Counted from the first letter of the stretch, positions 43,508-53,533 are shown. The stretch: 64,000 bases of DNA from an uncultured Amphritea sp. (GCF_937127095.1 NZ_CAKZLP010000048.1:1-64000), one strand, 5' to 3'. The notes: a model not told the origin generated them from the sequence alone. Program-made: numbers and translations.

Positions 43508-46290
43508 AAAATACGGTCAGAGTGCATGGTTTTCATGGCGGCATTCACCCTCCGGAAAACAAAAAGCAGTCCACCGGAGCGCCTATTTCTCTGGCGCCGG
43601 TTCCTACGCGCATCGTCCTGCCACTGCAACAGCATATCGGTTTACCTGCTGACCCTGTCGTCAATGTCGGCGACCGGGTGTTAAAAGGTCAGAAAGTCGC
43701 TGAAGCGGTCGGGCGGATAAGCGCGAATATTCACTCATCTATCTCCGGGACCGTTGTCGCCATCGAATCGCACCCGGTGCCGCATATGTCCGGTATGGAA
43801 GCCGGCTGTCTGATCATCGAATCAGACGGTAAAGATGAGTGGATCGAACATCAGGGGCTTGAAGACTACACCCGGCTGCCGAAGCCGGCGCTGATCGAGT
43901 ATATCCGTCAGGCAGGCGTCGCCGGCATGGGTGGCGCAGGCTTTCCCACCGATGTGAAACTGCATCTGGGTGATGATCATATCGTCAATACACTGATCAT
44001 CAACGCTGCGGAGTGCGAGCCCTATATCACCGCCGATGATATGCTGATGCGCGAACGTGCTGATGAGATTCTTGGCGGTATCGAGATCATCGCACATCTG
44101 CTGCAACCACTGCATATCATGGTCGGTATCGAAGATAACAAACCACAGGCAATCCGCGCCCTGCATGCAGCGCTGGATAACAGCCCGCTCAACCTGGATA
44201 TTGTCATCACACCGACGAAGTATCCTTCCGGTGGTGAAAAACAGCTGATCAAACTGCTCACCGATGTTGAAGTGCCCAGCGGTAAAATTCCGGCGGATGT
44301 CGGTATTGTTTGCCAGAACGTCGGCACGACGACTGCAATTTACCGCGCGGTTGCCTATGGAGAACCACTGATTTCAAGAGTTGTAACCGTCACCGGGCAG
44401 GCTGCTGGCCACAAACAGAATTATGAAGTGCGCATCGGCACCCGCTTCTGCGATCTGCTGGATCATGCTGACGTCCGACGCGAACAGATGCACCGACTGA
44501 TTGTCGGCGGCCCGATGATGGGCATCACGGTTATCAACGAGCAGATTCCGGTTATCAAGACGACCAACTGTCTGATTGCCGGTTCTATTGAGGAGATGCC
44601 ACCGCAACCACCGGCACAGGCCTGTATTCGTTGCGGCATGTGTGAACAGGTATGTCCGGTCGAACTGCTGCCACAACAGCTACACTGGTTTGCTAAAGGC
44701 AAAGAGTTTGAAAAAGCCCGGCACCACAATCTGTTCGACTGTATCGAATGCGGTGCCTGCTCCTATGTCTGTCCGAGTAACATCCCACTGGTGCAGTATT
44801 ATCGCTTTGCCAAAGCGGAGATTCGTAAAGAGGATGCTGAGCAGCGCAAAGCTGACCATGCACGAATCCGTTTCGAAGCCCGCTTAGAGCGCCTCGAACG
44901 GGACAAGATTGAAAAAGAAGAACGCCGCAAGCAGCGCGCCATCGAAGCGGCGGCAGCGCAGGCGGCGAAGAAAGATGCGGCCCTGAAAACCAGCGCTGCC
45001 CCCACCGCAGCTAGTGCGGCGGATGCCGCCACAGCGGATCTGAAACAGCTGAAGAGCAATGCTGCAATCGCCCGGACTAAGCTAAAGAAAGCGGAAAAAG
45101 CCCTGGCAAATGCGCAAGACAAAGGACTCGACGGTATCGAGCCACTGCAGGCTACGCTGCAACAGCTGCAGGTAAAAGCAGATCAGGCTGAACAAGCTTA
45201 TGCCGAAGCTCAGAACACTCCGGTACAGAGCCAGACAGCACCTGAAACCGATCTGAAACAACTAAAAAACAATGCGGCAATCGCCCGCACCAAGCTGAAA
45301 AAAGCTGAAAAACTATTAGCAGCAGCGGAAGCGAGTGGTGACGGTGATATCAGCTCACTAAGAGCCCAGGTCACAGAGCTGCAGGAAAAAGCCGTCAACG
45401 CAGAAAAAGCTTACAAAGACGCGGACAGTGGTGCAGTCACAGCCGCTGCCGCAGTTGATACGTCTGAACTGGAAGCCGACATCGCGGCGATGCAGGCTAA
45501 AGTCGATAAAGCGGAAGGTGCCTGGAAAGCAGCCGTTGAGTCCGGCAGTCCGGCTGCGGATAAAATGGCCGCCGGTGTAGAAAAACTGAAAGAGAAACTG
45601 ACCACCCTGCAGGATGAACTGGCTAATGTGCAGTCCCTGCCTGCAACGACAATCACAACTACAGTCACAACAGCAACCATCAACACCGCTGAACTGGAAG
45701 CCGATATCTCTGCGATGCAGGCTAAAGTTAATAAAGCAGAAAACGCCTGGAAAGCAGCCGTTGAGTCCGACAGTCCGGCTGCGGATAAAATGGCCGCAGG
45801 GGTTGATAAGCTGAAAGATAAACTGCAAACCCTGCAGGACGAACTGGCACAAGCGAGCGGCGGCCCAGTGACGAAACCGGTAACTGAAACAGATACACCA
45901 CCCGTTACCGACCTTAAAACGCTGAAACAGCAGGTGTCCATTATGCGCACCAAGCTGAAGAAGGCTGAAAAGCTGTTGGCAGAGCTACCCGAAGGCGAGG
46001 AAGATCCAGCGTTAGTTGCGGATATAGAGGCGTTAATGCTTCGCCATGATGCGGCCAAAGCCACTCTGGATGCCGCTGAAGCAGAAAAAGCCGCTGCCGC
46101 AGCAGCACAGGGTATCGACCTGAAACAGTTGAAGATAGATGCGGCGATGGCTCGGGCAGCGGTCACCAAAGCGGAGCGGGCGCTCAGTAAAGCTGAAGAT
46201 GGCAATATACAATCGCTGGAAGAGGAGCTTCTGGCGGCCCAGGCGCAGGCAGATAAGCTCAACTCGACCCTGGAACGTTTTTCCGAATAG
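43504..46290 (+). CDS. rnfC: Rnf/Rsx complex subunit C with a long repeat-rich C-terminus
   Basis: Started at ATG 43504 (overlapping the rnfB stop), giving 928 residues. Residues 1-~440 are the NADH/FMN-binding core with '[13 protein letters not shown]' near 139 and two [4Fe-4S] motifs, '[14 protein letters not shown]' near 375 and '[14 protein letters not shown]' near 415. The rest (~440-928) is a charged, Ala/Lys/Glu-rich, predicted coiled-coil region. It has four units starting 'DLKxLK' (residues 512, 583, 803, 872), mostly with 'RTKLKKAEK', and two near-identical 'ELEADIxAMQAKVxKAExAWKAA' type units at 655 and 730. Such tails are common in RnfC of gammaproteobacteria but differ in size; their role is unknown. 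Confidence 0.95.
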   Translation: MKNTVRVHGFHGGIHPPENKKQSTGAPISLAPVPTRIVLPLQQHIGLPADPVVNVGDRVLKGQKVAEAVGRISANIHSSISGTVVAIESHPVPHMSGMEAGCLIIESDGKDEWIEHQGLEDYTRLPKPALIEYIRQAGVAGMGGAGFPTDVKLHLGDDHIVNTLIINAAECEPYITADDMLMRERADEILGGIEIIAHLLQPLHIMVGIEDNKPQAIRALHAALDNSPLNLDIVITPTKYPSGGEKQLIKLLTDVEVPSGKIPADVGIVCQNVGTTTAIYRAVAYGEPLISRVVTVTGQAAGHKQNYEVRIGTRFCDLLDHADVRREQMHRLIVGGPMMGITVINEQIPVIKTTNCLIAGSIEEMPPQPPAQACIRCGMCEQVCPVELLPQQLHWFAKGKEFEKARHHNLFDCIECGACSYVCPSNIPLVQYYRFAKAEIRKEDAEQRKADHARIRFEARLERLERDKIEKEERRKQRAIEAAAAQAAKKDAALKTSAAPTAASAADAATADLKQLKSNAAIARTKLKKAEKALANAQDKGLDGIEPLQATLQQLQVKADQAEQAYAEAQNTPVQSQTAPETDLKQLKNNAAIARTKLKKAEKLLAAAEASGDGDISSLRAQVTELQEKAVNAEKAYKDADSGAVTAAAAVDTSELEADIAAMQAKVDKAEGAWKAAVESGSPAADKMAAGVEKLKEKLTTLQDELANVQSLPATTITTTVTTATINTAELEADISAMQAKVNKAENAWKAAVESDSPAADKMAAGVDKLKDKLQTLQDELAQASGGPVTKPVTETDTPPVTDLKTLKQQVSIMRTKLKKAEKLLAELPEGEEDPALVADIEALMLRHDAAKATLDAAEAEKAAAAAAQGIDLKQLKIDAAMARAAVTKAERALSKAEDGNIQSLEEELLAAQAQADKLNSTLERFSE

Positions 46291-46361
46291 TCGATTAATT
46301 ATTTTATATAGTCGTTTTTAATAATCCGTTTACGTAAAAACGGCAGACCAGAGTAAACAGA

Positions 46362-47405
46362 ATGGCACTGATTAGAATCACATCTCCTCACGCACACCGG
46401 GCAGGCAGTACCGGCAGCGTGATGCTTACTGTGCTGATCGCCACCCTTCCCGGACTGGCGGCAATGACCTTCTTTTTTGGCTGGGGCACGCTGATTCAGG
46501 TAATGTGGGGAACCCTACTGGCACTTGGTCTGGAAGCCGCTATTGTTAAGTTGCGTAAGCGTCCCGTGAGCTTCTATCTGACCGATTACAGTGCAGTAGT
46601 TACTGCGGTATTGCTGGGCCTGGCACTACCGCCTTTTGCCCCCTGGTGGGTGATGACGGTGGGTATCATCGTCGCTATCGCGATTGCCAAGCAACTCTAT
46701 GGCGGGATGGGTAACAACCCCTTTAATCCGGCCATGGTTGCCTACGCCCTGCTGCTGGTCTCATTTCCGGTGCAGATGACCAGTTGGGCTGCCCCTTTTG
46801 TGATGACTGGCGAAGGCTGGTCAGTGCTCTCTATGGGGGATACCCTGAGTGCGATTTTTGGCACTGCCGGGGCCGCTGTTGATGCGCATACTATGGCGAC
46901 ACCGCTGGATGTCATGCGTCACCGGGGAGGCTTCACCACTGAAGAGATGTGGGTAGAAAATGCCCTGCTGGCCAACGGTATCGGAGCCTGGCATGCGGTG
47001 AGTGCGGCCTATTTCATGGGCGGCGTATTCCTGTTATACAAGAAGATATTCACCTGGCATACCCCAGTTGCGATGCTGGTAAGCCTGACGGTTTTTTCGA
47101 CGCTATTTTTTCTGTTGATGCCAGACCAGTATCCCGATCCGTTCTTTCATCTGACCACCGGGGCAACCATGCTGGGCGCGTTCTTTATCGCCACCGACCC
47201 GGTTACCTCGGCCACCAGTAACAAGGGCAAACTCTGGTTCGGCGCGGGCATCGGTCTACTTGTCTTTGTCATCCGCAGCTGGGGTAACTACCCTGATGCG
47301 GTTGCCTTTGCTGTATTATTAATGAACCTCTGCGCTCCGTTTATTGATCAGTACACTCAACCCCGCAGCTACGGCCACGCTAAACCGAACCGGGGGATGA
47401 AGTAA
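46362..47405 (+). CDS. rnfD: Rnf/Rsx complex subunit D
   Basis: A 347-residue membrane protein with about nine helices. The covalent-FMN threonine is in 'TTGATMLGAFFIATDPVTSAT' near 266-286. 'GGMGNNPFNPAMVAYALLLVSFP' near 116-138 is also typical. It takes part in electron passage across the membrane. It is separated from rnfC by 71 AT-rich bases and its stop overlaps the rnfG start by one base (TAATG). Confidence 0.96.
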   Translation: MALIRITSPHAHRAGSTGSVMLTVLIATLPGLAAMTFFFGWGTLIQVMWGTLLALGLEAAIVKLRKRPVSFYLTDYSAVVTAVLLGLALPPFAPWWVMTVGIIVAIAIAKQLYGGMGNNPFNPAMVAYALLLVSFPVQMTSWAAPFVMTGEGWSVLSMGDTLSAIFGTAGAAVDAHTMATPLDVMRHRGGFTTEEMWVENALLANGIGAWHAVSAAYFMGGVFLLYKKIFTWHTPVAMLVSLTVFSTLFFLLMPDQYPDPFFHLTTGATMLGAFFIATDPVTSATSNKGKLWFGAGIGLLVFVIRSWGNYPDAVAFAVLLMNLCAPFIDQYTQPRSYGHAKPNRGMK

Positions 47406-48070
47406 TGGAGATGTTTACTGCTATCCGTAACAGCGCTCTGGGGCTAAGTATCTTTGCAGTGATTACCTCCGGTGCCATCGCACTGACGCAGGTATCAACC
47501 AAGGCACAGATTGAGGTTAATGAGCGTGAGGCGCGGGCAAAAGCTCTGTATCAGATTGTGCCTAAAGAGAGCATCGACAATAACCTGCTGGAAGATACCG
47601 TCGAGATTAATGCGCAGGCGCTGACCGCCAGCAATCTGCCGGTTGAAGCGTTTCTGGCCCGCCGTAATGGTCAGGTAGCTACCGTGATCATTCCGGTTAC
47701 CGCACCCGATGGCTATACCGGCAATATCAATATGATCGTCGGCATCAATGCGGATGAGTCGGTTGCCGGTGTCAGAGTTCTGGCCCATAAAGAGACTCCG
47801 GGGCTGGGAGATAAAGTCGAGCTGAAAAAGTCCGACTGGCTACATAACTTTGACGGCCAGCACTATGAAGGGGATGATGATCCCAGCTGGGCAGTGAAAA
47901 AGGATGGTGGTCGGTTTGACCAGTTTACCGGGGCAACCATCACACCACGTGCTGTGGTTAACGCAACTGCCCGGGCTATCCATTATTTCCGGGAACACAA
48001 AACCGAGCTACTGGAAAACAGGTCTGACCTGAACGCCAAACCGGCGGGAGCTAAATACGATGGCGAATGA
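47405..48070 (+). CDS. rnfG: Rnf/Rsx complex subunit G
   Basis: A 221-residue protein with one N-terminal membrane helix (about 10-28) and a periplasmic FMN-binding domain. The FMN is attached at the threonine of '[14 protein letters not shown]' near 178-191. '[13 protein letters not shown]' and '[15 protein letters not shown]' are family motifs. It overlaps rnfE by 11 bases. Confidence 0.96.
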   Translation: MEMFTAIRNSALGLSIFAVITSGAIALTQVSTKAQIEVNEREARAKALYQIVPKESIDNNLLEDTVEINAQALTASNLPVEAFLARRNGQVATVIIPVTAPDGYTGNINMIVGINADESVAGVRVLAHKETPGLGDKVELKKSDWLHNFDGQHYEGDDDPSWAVKKDGGRFDQFTGATITPRAVVNATARAIHYFREHKTELLENRSDLNAKPAGAKYDGE

Positions 48071-48776
48071 TTACAGAAAAATCACCCTCGATGGTCTCTG
48101 GGACAACAACCCGGCACTGGTGCAGTTACTTGGCCTCTGCCCGCTGCTGGCGGTAACCGGTACCGTCGTCAACGCCATGGGACTGGGACTTGCCAGCACC
48201 ATCGTACTGATGGGCTCAAACCTGAGCATTTCGATGTTCCGAAAATTTATCCCGGAGTCCGTTCGGCTGCCCATCTTTGTGATGATTATCGCCTCATTTG
48301 TAACCTGTATTGAACTGCTGATGCAGGCATTCACCTATGAGCTATACACTATCCTCGGTATTTTTATCCCCCTGATTGTGACCAACTGCGCCATCATGGG
48401 CCGGGCCGATGCCTTCGCGATTAAAAACCCGGTCGGTGCATCCCTGCTGGATGGCGCCATGATGGGGCTCGGCTTCACCCTGGTACTAATGGTGCTGGGC
48501 GGCATGCGCGAAATACTTGGCCTCGGCACCCTGTTCAGCGATATGCAGCTGCTTTTCGGCCCCAGCGCAGAAAGCTGGAAGATCATTATTTTAGATGATT
48601 ATGTCGGCTTCCTCTTTGCGATCCTGCCGCCGGGTGCATTTGTCGGCATGGGATTACTAATTGCTGTCAAAAACATCATCGACAAACGACTGGAACAACG
48701 GCGCAAAGCTCCGGCAGCACCGAGCGAACCAACCGGCGAGTCTCGGCGCGTGCGGGTAACTGGGAATATTTCCTAA
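48060..48776 (+). CDS. rnfE: Rnf/Rsx complex subunit E
   Basis: A 238-residue membrane protein, paralog of RnfA, with six helices and conserved cysteines in '[21 protein letters not shown]'-like ('[21 protein letters not shown]') and '[14 protein letters not shown]'. A short basic tail ends 'RVTGNIS'. With RnfA it holds the membrane iron-sulfur cluster. Last gene of the rnf set; nth, which usually follows at once, is 1.7 kb away. Confidence 0.95.
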   Translation: MANDYRKITLDGLWDNNPALVQLLGLCPLLAVTGTVVNAMGLGLASTIVLMGSNLSISMFRKFIPESVRLPIFVMIIASFVTCIELLMQAFTYELYTILGIFIPLIVTNCAIMGRADAFAIKNPVGASLLDGAMMGLGFTLVLMVLGGMREILGLGTLFSDMQLLFGPSAESWKIIILDDYVGFLFAILPPGAFVGMGLLIAVKNIIDKRLEQRRKAPAAPSEPTGESRRVRVTGNIS

Positions 48777-48966
48777 CCCGTACGACTCTCAGGGCTCTCC
48801 AGGTTTTGCTGATAGCGAGAACCAATTATAGATGTCACCAGATAAAACAGATTAAGCGACTTTCCGATCGCTTTTTCTCTTATTACGTGCAGAGATCCAA
48901 AATTAACACCCAAACGCCAGGCATATCTCTTTTGATTTCAAATAACGCCCTGCTATACCTACAAAA

Positions 48967-49173
48967 CTAAGACATAATTGTACATTTTTTCTGCCGCGAA
49001 CCCTGTTTAACAACGAATACTGAGCGTATCTCCGCCGGGCCTTCCCGTGCTATGATGAAGCGTCCTTCCTGCACATCATCTCTAATCTCTCCTGTGTAGC
49101 CTCGGCTAAGTTCGAAAGCTCCATTATCATTCTCTATCCGTTTTTCAGGCACAGTCGCAATTATAAACAGCAC
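48967..49173 (-). CDS. Possible small protein, unknown
   Basis: A 68-residue frame with a GTG start and no clear ribosome site. It reads 'LFIIATVPEKRIENDNGAFEL' and 'EGRFIIAREGPAEIRSVFVV', with plausible amino-acid make-up but no recognised domain. It sits alone in the gap after rnfE (48777-49244), which otherwise shows nothing. Confidence 0.3.
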   Translation of the reverse strand: MLFIIATVPEKRIENDNGAFELSRGYTGEIRDDVQEGRFIIAREGPAEIRSVFVVKQGSRQKKCTIMS

Positions 49174-49244
49174 TCTGATCTGCCTGTTGAAAAGGAGTGG
49201 TTGTGGTTGTTCTGTAAATATTCAATATTTCCTGGAGCACTAAA

Positions 49245-49373
49245 ATGAGCAAAGATAAGAACAGTAAGAAAGAGTCTAAGAAAAAGCCTCTCCTGACACA
49301 GAAAGAGAAAAAGGCAGCGAAGCGGGATAAGGTAGAATCTGTGGGTTTACTGGGTGAGCATCGAAGCCATTAA
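49245..49373 (+). CDS. Very small lysine-rich protein
   Basis: ATG 49245, with 'TGGAG' nine bases ahead, opens a 42-residue product that begins 'MSKDKNSKKESKKKPLL' and ends 'VGLLGEHRSH'. It is about one-third lysine and has no hydrophobic segment, so it is a soluble, probably nucleic-acid- or ribosome-contacting peptide. A good terminator follows after about 100 bases. No family name can be given with certainty. Confidence 0.55.
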   Translation: MSKDKNSKKESKKKPLLTQKEKKAAKRDKVESVGLLGEHRSH

Positions 49374-49474
49374 AACAGCTAACGATCTATCTTAGTCGCC
49401 TGGCCATTAACGCAGTTTACAACCTGCCTATGTGATCCAGACAGCCTGATAGATATGGTGAACCTTCTCAAAAA

Positions 49475-49501
49475 AGAAAAGCGACGTTGCGTCGCTTTTC
49501 T
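49475..49501. terminator. Bidirectional Rho-independent terminator
   Basis: Arms 'agaaaagcgac' (49475-49485) and 'gtcgcttttct' (49491-49501) with a five-base loop; T-rich tails on both strands. It serves the small plus-strand gene and the convergent DUF6172 gene. Confidence 0.85.
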
Positions 49502-49527
49502 TGTCTTAGAGCACCAAAAACTCTGGT

Positions 49528-49809
49528 CTAAACCGGTTTATTGCCCGGCTTTGCCAGAATCTCCAGATAAAAGGATTCCAGCTGCTGCGCTTCGATCTCA
49601 GAGATCTTTTTATTAATCTCAGACAGATGGATCATTTCACTGGTTGCCTCATCAACCCCGAAACGGCAGTCGAAGTCCCAGAAATCTGCATTTTCCGGCA
49701 ATGCCTTGTTACGCTCTCTTCTAATATATTTCTTAACTTCATGTTTGATAGCGTCAACATGCCGGGGAACAGTGAGCTTTGGGTGCGTTAAGTGAAACGT
49801 CTTTTTCAT
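49528..49809 (-). CDS. DUF6172 family protein
   Basis: A 93-residue protein with the pattern 'MKKTFHLTHPKLTVPRHVDAIKHEVKKYIRRER' split by family conservation, 'FWDFDCRFG', and 'HLSEINKKISEAEAQ'-like residues ('EIEAQQLESFYLEILAKPG'). I recognise it as the DUF6172 type from memory; function unknown. Very basic N-terminal half. It shares a terminator with the small lysine-rich gene. Confidence 0.65.
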   Translation of the reverse strand: MKKTFHLTHPKLTVPRHVDAIKHEVKKYIRRERNKALPENADFWDFDCRFGVDEATSEMIHLSEINKKISEIEAQQLESFYLEILAKPGNKPV

Positions 49810-49903
49810 TGTGATTCCATTAAGGGTGACAGGTGCTGGCCAGTGATGACCATATAGCTATAGGTGTCAGGTGAGGATAACGAGACCACCGCGATAAGAG
49901 CCG

Positions 49904-50260
49904 CTAGCGGTTCATAAAATCCTCTATATAGTGCGCTATTCTCTCACTCAAATGGGCTTCGAAACCATCGAAAGTTCGGCCGAAAAGCTCTATATATCGT
50001 GTAGCCTGAGCGTAGCTTATTCTCTTACCGACAACATTATATTCTATTTCCGGATCTGTTTTACTGTTTCTGGGAATGATATTCCAGCTTATCAGGTCGC
50101 TATCCAGCGATTGGATGCTTTGCTGTGCAAAATCACAAAACGCCACAACCAGCGATCCACCCTCAGGCCCCAGGCAACCCGCTTCAACCCGATAGATTAC
50201 CAGCAGTTTTTTTTCCTCTGAAAGAGGCACACTACTCACCATATAAAACAGCCATATCAT
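49904..50260 (-). CDS. Hypothetical protein
   Basis: A 118-residue protein (an ATG 18 bases later, 50242, is an equally possible start). It is soluble, with two Cys ('AGCLGPEGGSLVVAFCDFA') and an acidic C-terminal half ending 'IAHYIEDFMNR'. It has balanced codon use similar to its neighbours, which supports a real gene. No domain recognised and no partner nearby. Gap 50261-50512 before nth holds no further gene. Confidence 0.45.
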   Translation of the reverse strand: MIWLFYMVSSVPLSEEKKLLVIYRVEAGCLGPEGGSLVVAFCDFAQQSIQSLDSDLISWNIIPRNSKTDPEIEYNVVGKRISYAQATRYIELFGRTFDGFEAHLSERIAHYIEDFMNR

Positions 50261-50512
50261 AAAACCCTATAAAAGAGATCCACGTGCTAACGACAGCACG
50301 AGCTTTACCTCTGCACGACATCCTCGAACTATAGCCTCGTTACCCTGCTGATTACTATAACACCAAAGCGCTATCCGGCAGATTCAACCGGGTTGATTTT
50401 ATTCTGTTAGCAATCTACTGAAAAGCACATTGCTACTGTGCTGATAAGTTGCCCCGATCAACTGTCCCCGCTAACATAGCTCCCCTTAACAGAAATGCTC
50501 ATCCGGGAAGTT

Positions 50513-51145
50513 ATGAACGCCGCTAAACGTCACCAGATATTCTCCCGCCTGCGGGAAGCGAACCCCAAACCCGTCACCGAGTTGGAATACAATAATCCGT
50601 TTGAACTCCTGGTAGCGGTGACGCTGTCAGCCCAGGCAACCGATGTTGGGGTGAATAAAGCAACCCGCAAACTGTTCCCGGTAGCGAATACCCCGGAAGC
50701 GATCTATGCACTGGGGGTCGATGGCTTAAAGGCGTATATAAAAACCATCGGCCTCTACAACGCTAAAGCCGAGAATATTATCAAAGCCTGCAGGATGCTG
50801 ATTGATCTGCATGATTCAGTAGTGCCTGATAACCGGGAAGCGCTCGAAGCACTGCCAGGGGTGGGCCGTAAAACCGCAAATGTGGTGTTGAATACCGCCT
50901 TTGGCCAGCCAGCCATGGCCGTCGACACGCACATATTCAGAGTGTCAAACCGAACTAAGATCGCACCCGGGAAGAATGTTCTTGAGGTGGAGAAAAAGCT
51001 GATGCGCTTCGTGCCCAGGGAGTTTCTCATTGATGCCCACCACTGGCTAATACTTCATGGCCGTTACACCTGCGTTGCCCGTAAGCCCAGATGCGGCTCC
51101 TGCCTGATAGAGGACCTGTGTGAGTTTAAAGATAAAGCAGAATAG
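50513..51145 (+). CDS. nth: Endonuclease III
   Basis: Started at ATG 50513 ('MNAAKRHQIFSRLREANP'), the normal family start, with 'GGGAAG' just ahead. The 210-residue glycosylase has the helix-hairpin-helix 'LEALPGVGRKTANVVLNTAFG' near 110-128 with catalytic Lys ('GRKTA'), the catalytic Asp in 'AVDTHIFRV' near 138, and the [4Fe-4S] cysteines in 'CVARKPRCGSCLIEDLC'. It removes oxidised pyrimidines from DNA. In many gammaproteobacteria nth directly follows rnfE; here small genes lie between. Confidence 0.95.
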   Translation: MNAAKRHQIFSRLREANPKPVTELEYNNPFELLVAVTLSAQATDVGVNKATRKLFPVANTPEAIYALGVDGLKAYIKTIGLYNAKAENIIKACRMLIDLHDSVVPDNREALEALPGVGRKTANVVLNTAFGQPAMAVDTHIFRVSNRTKIAPGKNVLEVEKKLMRFVPREFLIDAHHWLILHGRYTCVARKPRCGSCLIEDLCEFKDKAE

Positions 51146-51203
51146 ATCAGCCTTATTAAGTCCCGGCTGACTCATAGACATTATGACCTGTTTATTTTAT
51201 AGA

Positions 51204-51491
51204 TTACCGTTTTATCAGCGTTCTATGAAAAATCAGTGATTGTGATTTTTTGCAACGCCCCCGTAACTGATCAATCTCTTCAGAACTGAGCCAACTACTC
51301 ACCCAGCTATCTATGGCATCGCTGGTTGAAGGGGTTTTACTCCAATCCTTATAGGCTTTCACGTGCTGGAGAGTTATCCCATAGTTTGTGCATTCATTCA
51401 GCGTACAACGTGAAGGGAAACGTCCGTCGCGATCAAACTTTTCATTGATCCAGCGAACAGCTTCCAGGGTATCTTCATTGGTAAACTTCAT
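51204..51491 (-). CDS. Hypothetical protein
   Basis: Started at ATG 51491, with 'GGAGGGG' six bases ahead, which decides the start. The 95-residue soluble protein has Trp-rich segments ('EAVRWINEKFDRDGRFPS', 'DSWVSSWLSSEEI'), three Cys and a basic C-terminus. It is convergent with nth. No domain recognised; the strong ribosome site is the main support. Confidence 0.5.
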   Translation of the reverse strand: MKFTNEDTLEAVRWINEKFDRDGRFPSRCTLNECTNYGITLQHVKAYKDWSKTPSTSDAIDSWVSSWLSSEEIDQLRGRCKKSQSLIFHRTLIKR

Positions 51492-52433
51492 AACCCCTCC
51501 GATAGTTTTTACAGACACTTCAAACGCAGCTGCAACGGACGCACTTTAATAGGTTTATGGAGTTTAGGAATTGACCAGAGTCATCGCAAGTAAACTCAAT
51601 ATTTACTTTTCATATAACTGTCATTTTCCAGCGTCAGCAAAGCAGAATCTCACTCCTCAAAACGTCGTTATCAACCGCAGTAGTTGTACACATTTTCTGT
51701 GGATAAAACTGTGCATAGTATTGGGGTAGATTGCTAAAACACCCGTGGTTATTGGTTCGGAAACAAATCGTTCACATAAACGACAAACATTTTTTAATTC
51801 TTAAATTTCAATAAGTTAGCTAATTCAACAGGTATTTATAAAACTTATGTTTTATTTCAGATCCCTATCTGAAAAAGAATCAATTCTGCTGTGAATTAAA
51901 TATTGCAATCTGATGAAACCCATAGTTTCAATGGCTAAAATGAAAGTAGTTACTAACACATCTTTTTGTATCACTTTACTGACAGTCTGAAATAAAAAAA
52001 CCTCAAATATTACTGGACAGAGCACTCTGAAATGTTGATACGTCAGCCCCTTCTCAACAGACAACAACCCGGTGATTAAAACCGGGTTATAAGCTTAAGG
52101 AGCTCACGATAAACCACTTTATTTCAGGACAAGACAATGGCTGTAATCTTTCATCGGCAGCAACACTCAGAATCGTAAACATAGATTGGATGAGCTGCAG
52201 ACAACCAATCTTTGATCCTGAATCGACAATGAAGGAGGAACGACTCTGCTCTCAACGAGGGCTTGTGTAAAAAGGCTCGTGCAAAGAGGCCCTGGTCTCG
52301 ATAGCATTTGCTAGGAGCCTTCACTTGACCAAGAGAGAGTCACACGAATACTGCGGTAATGAATGAGGAGTTACCAGCGGGAAAAAATAGCTCCGTTGAG
52401 CAGGCGTGAGAGCACTGAGACTGGATGCGAAAA
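51492..52433. other. Long AT-rich intergenic region without a supportable gene
   Basis: About 940 bases. It holds a perfect DnaA-box match (51698-51706), an 8-bp hairpin 'aacccggt'/'accgggtt' (52066-52073, 52081-52088), and between 52095 and 52400 several 'GGA' trinucleotides in 'aaggag', 'aggaac', 'taggag' and 'gaggag' context. Short frames here have poor composition and no ribosome sites. A small RNA is possible but not shown. Confidence 0.5.
51688..51706 (-). promoter_or_regulatory. DnaA-box-containing 19-base repeat, copy 1
   Basis: 'acacattttctgtggataa'; its last nine bases (51698-51706) are an exact TTATCCACA DnaA box on the minus strand. Copy 2 at 52958-52976 differs at one base. Confidence 0.55.
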
Positions 52434-52682
52434 TCAGGATTGCGGACGATTCCAGATAGTCTTGCGCTCCTGCATGAGGACCCACAACTGTTCTACCTTT
52501 TCTCTCGCCCAGGGAGTTTTACGTAAAAACTTCAAGCTGGATTTAATACTGGGGTCACTCTGAAAGCAGCGAATACTGATCCGCCGCCCCAACTCCTCCC
52601 AGCCGAACTCCGCTTCCAGATCGGTCACGATCTGCTGAAGGGTTACACCATGCAGAGGGTTATTTTTCTGCTCGCCCGTCAT
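52434..52682 (-). CDS. VF530 (DUF2132) family protein
   Basis: An 82-residue protein with the family core '[26 protein letters not shown]' over positions 7-32, split by a turn, and '[29 protein letters not shown]' over 41-69. VF530 is a small helical, probable DNA-binding family; role unknown. Its start overlaps the stop of the DUF2986 gene by four bases (ATGA), so both are made from one message. Confidence 0.88.
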   Translation of the reverse strand: MTGEQKNNPLHGVTLQQIVTDLEAEFGWEELGRRISIRCFQSDPSIKSSLKFLRKTPWAREKVEQLWVLMQERKTIWNRPQS

Positions 52683-52819
52683 GCCTCAGCGTCCCCGAGA
52701 TCCATTTTGGCACGCTCATCCTTGGAAATATAACGGGGTTTTGCCGATACGTGCAACTTAGCATTCGCCTTCTTCGCGCGCTTTTTCAATATACTGTTAA
52801 GCTTCTTCTTTCTGTTCAT
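52679..52819 (-). CDS. DUF2986 family small protein
   Basis: Started at ATG 52819 ('[17 protein letters not shown]'), which is where the family begins; the frame above has no support. The 46-residue protein is very basic and ends in an acidic tail. DUF2986 proteins are short gammaproteobacterial proteins of unknown function. It overlaps the VF530 gene, a pairing that suggests a linked role. Confidence 0.75.
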   Translation of the reverse strand: MNRKKKLNSILKKRAKKANAKLHVSAKPRYISKDERAKMDLGDAEA

Positions 52820-53256
52820 CAATGTTGAGCCTGGGGGTGTTGATCTGGTCTTTGAGAAAAGCACATTCTATCTGAGTTTGGCGCAGAGTTCAGAAGATAG
52901 TTTATCTGTGCATTGTTATTACACAAATAGGCTACTGTTTTTAGCGTATTGTGTAATACACATATTCTGTGGATAACTCAGTGAATTACTTTTTAGTAAG
53001 TGCCTGCAAGGGCGATGATACGGGGCCTGAGATAAATTGCCTACAAAAGCACCGCAGCACAACTGCAACCTTTAAATTCAAACACTTATAATAATCAACA
53101 GTTATGTTTCGTATCTTTTGCGGCGCACAATCCACAGGCAAGTTGAGTAATTTTTAAGCTGTTAAGAACTTTTTTGAAAAACACCTTTAGGTTACCGGAT
53201 AACTGATTATTACCCACTGAACAAAGCAATCAAAAAAAACAGCTAGCCTGACTAAG
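52820..53256. other. AT-rich intergenic region with a DnaA-box repeat
   Basis: No gene is seen. It carries the second copy of the DnaA-box repeat and a 'gtgtaatacac' palindrome (52951-52961). The end near the ferredoxin gene is very T/A-rich with no clear terminator hairpin. Confidence 0.45.
52958..52976 (-). promoter_or_regulatory. DnaA-box-containing 19-base repeat, copy 2
   Basis: 'acacatattctgtggataa', same orientation as copy 1 and one base different. The nine bases 52968-52976 are an exact TTATCCACA box on the minus strand. Confidence 0.55.
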
Positions 53257-53523
53257 TCAGTCTTCAGGCAGTTCTATCTCTACATGAGAGACAGGCTTAG
53301 TACAGCAGGCGAGAATCTCGTCTCCAACCGTGTCATACAATGGGTCCTGAACCTCCTCTACTTCGCCATCGAGTAAACGAACCCGACAGCAACCACAATA
53401 GCCGCCCCGGCAGTTATAGGGCACAGGAATCTCCTGCGCCTCCATAGCATCAAGCAGCGAATATTCATACTGATAATAGAAGGTACTGAAATTGTTGACC
53501 TTTATTCTTGGTATTCCTGACAT
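53257..53523 (-). CDS. 2Fe-2S ferredoxin linked to ribonucleotide reductase (YfaE-like)
   Basis: Started at ATG 53523, 11 bases after the nrdB stop. The 88-residue protein has a plant-type [2Fe-2S] site: 'YNCRGGYCGCCRVRLLDGEV' split at positions 37-56, and the fourth cysteine in 'ILACCTKPVS'. YfaE proteins reduce the di-iron centre of NrdB and keep its tyrosyl radical cofactor active. Its place after nrdB supports this. An odd second Cys follows the fourth ligand. Confidence 0.88.
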   Translation of the reverse strand: MSGIPRIKVNNFSTFYYQYEYSLLDAMEAQEIPVPYNCRGGYCGCCRVRLLDGEVEEVQDPLYDTVGDEILACCTKPVSHVEIELPED

Positions 53524-53533
53524 GACCCGTTCC

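Noticed and set aside
45411..46262. Long serine/alanine-rich minus-strand frame opposite the rnfC tail
   Set aside because: It mirrors the repetitive GC-rich rnfC coding strand; no ribosome site and no family match, whereas rnfC is in an intact operon.
51852..52067. 71-residue minus-strand frame in the gap after nth
   Set aside because: AT-rich, no ribosome site and no domain; likely chance.
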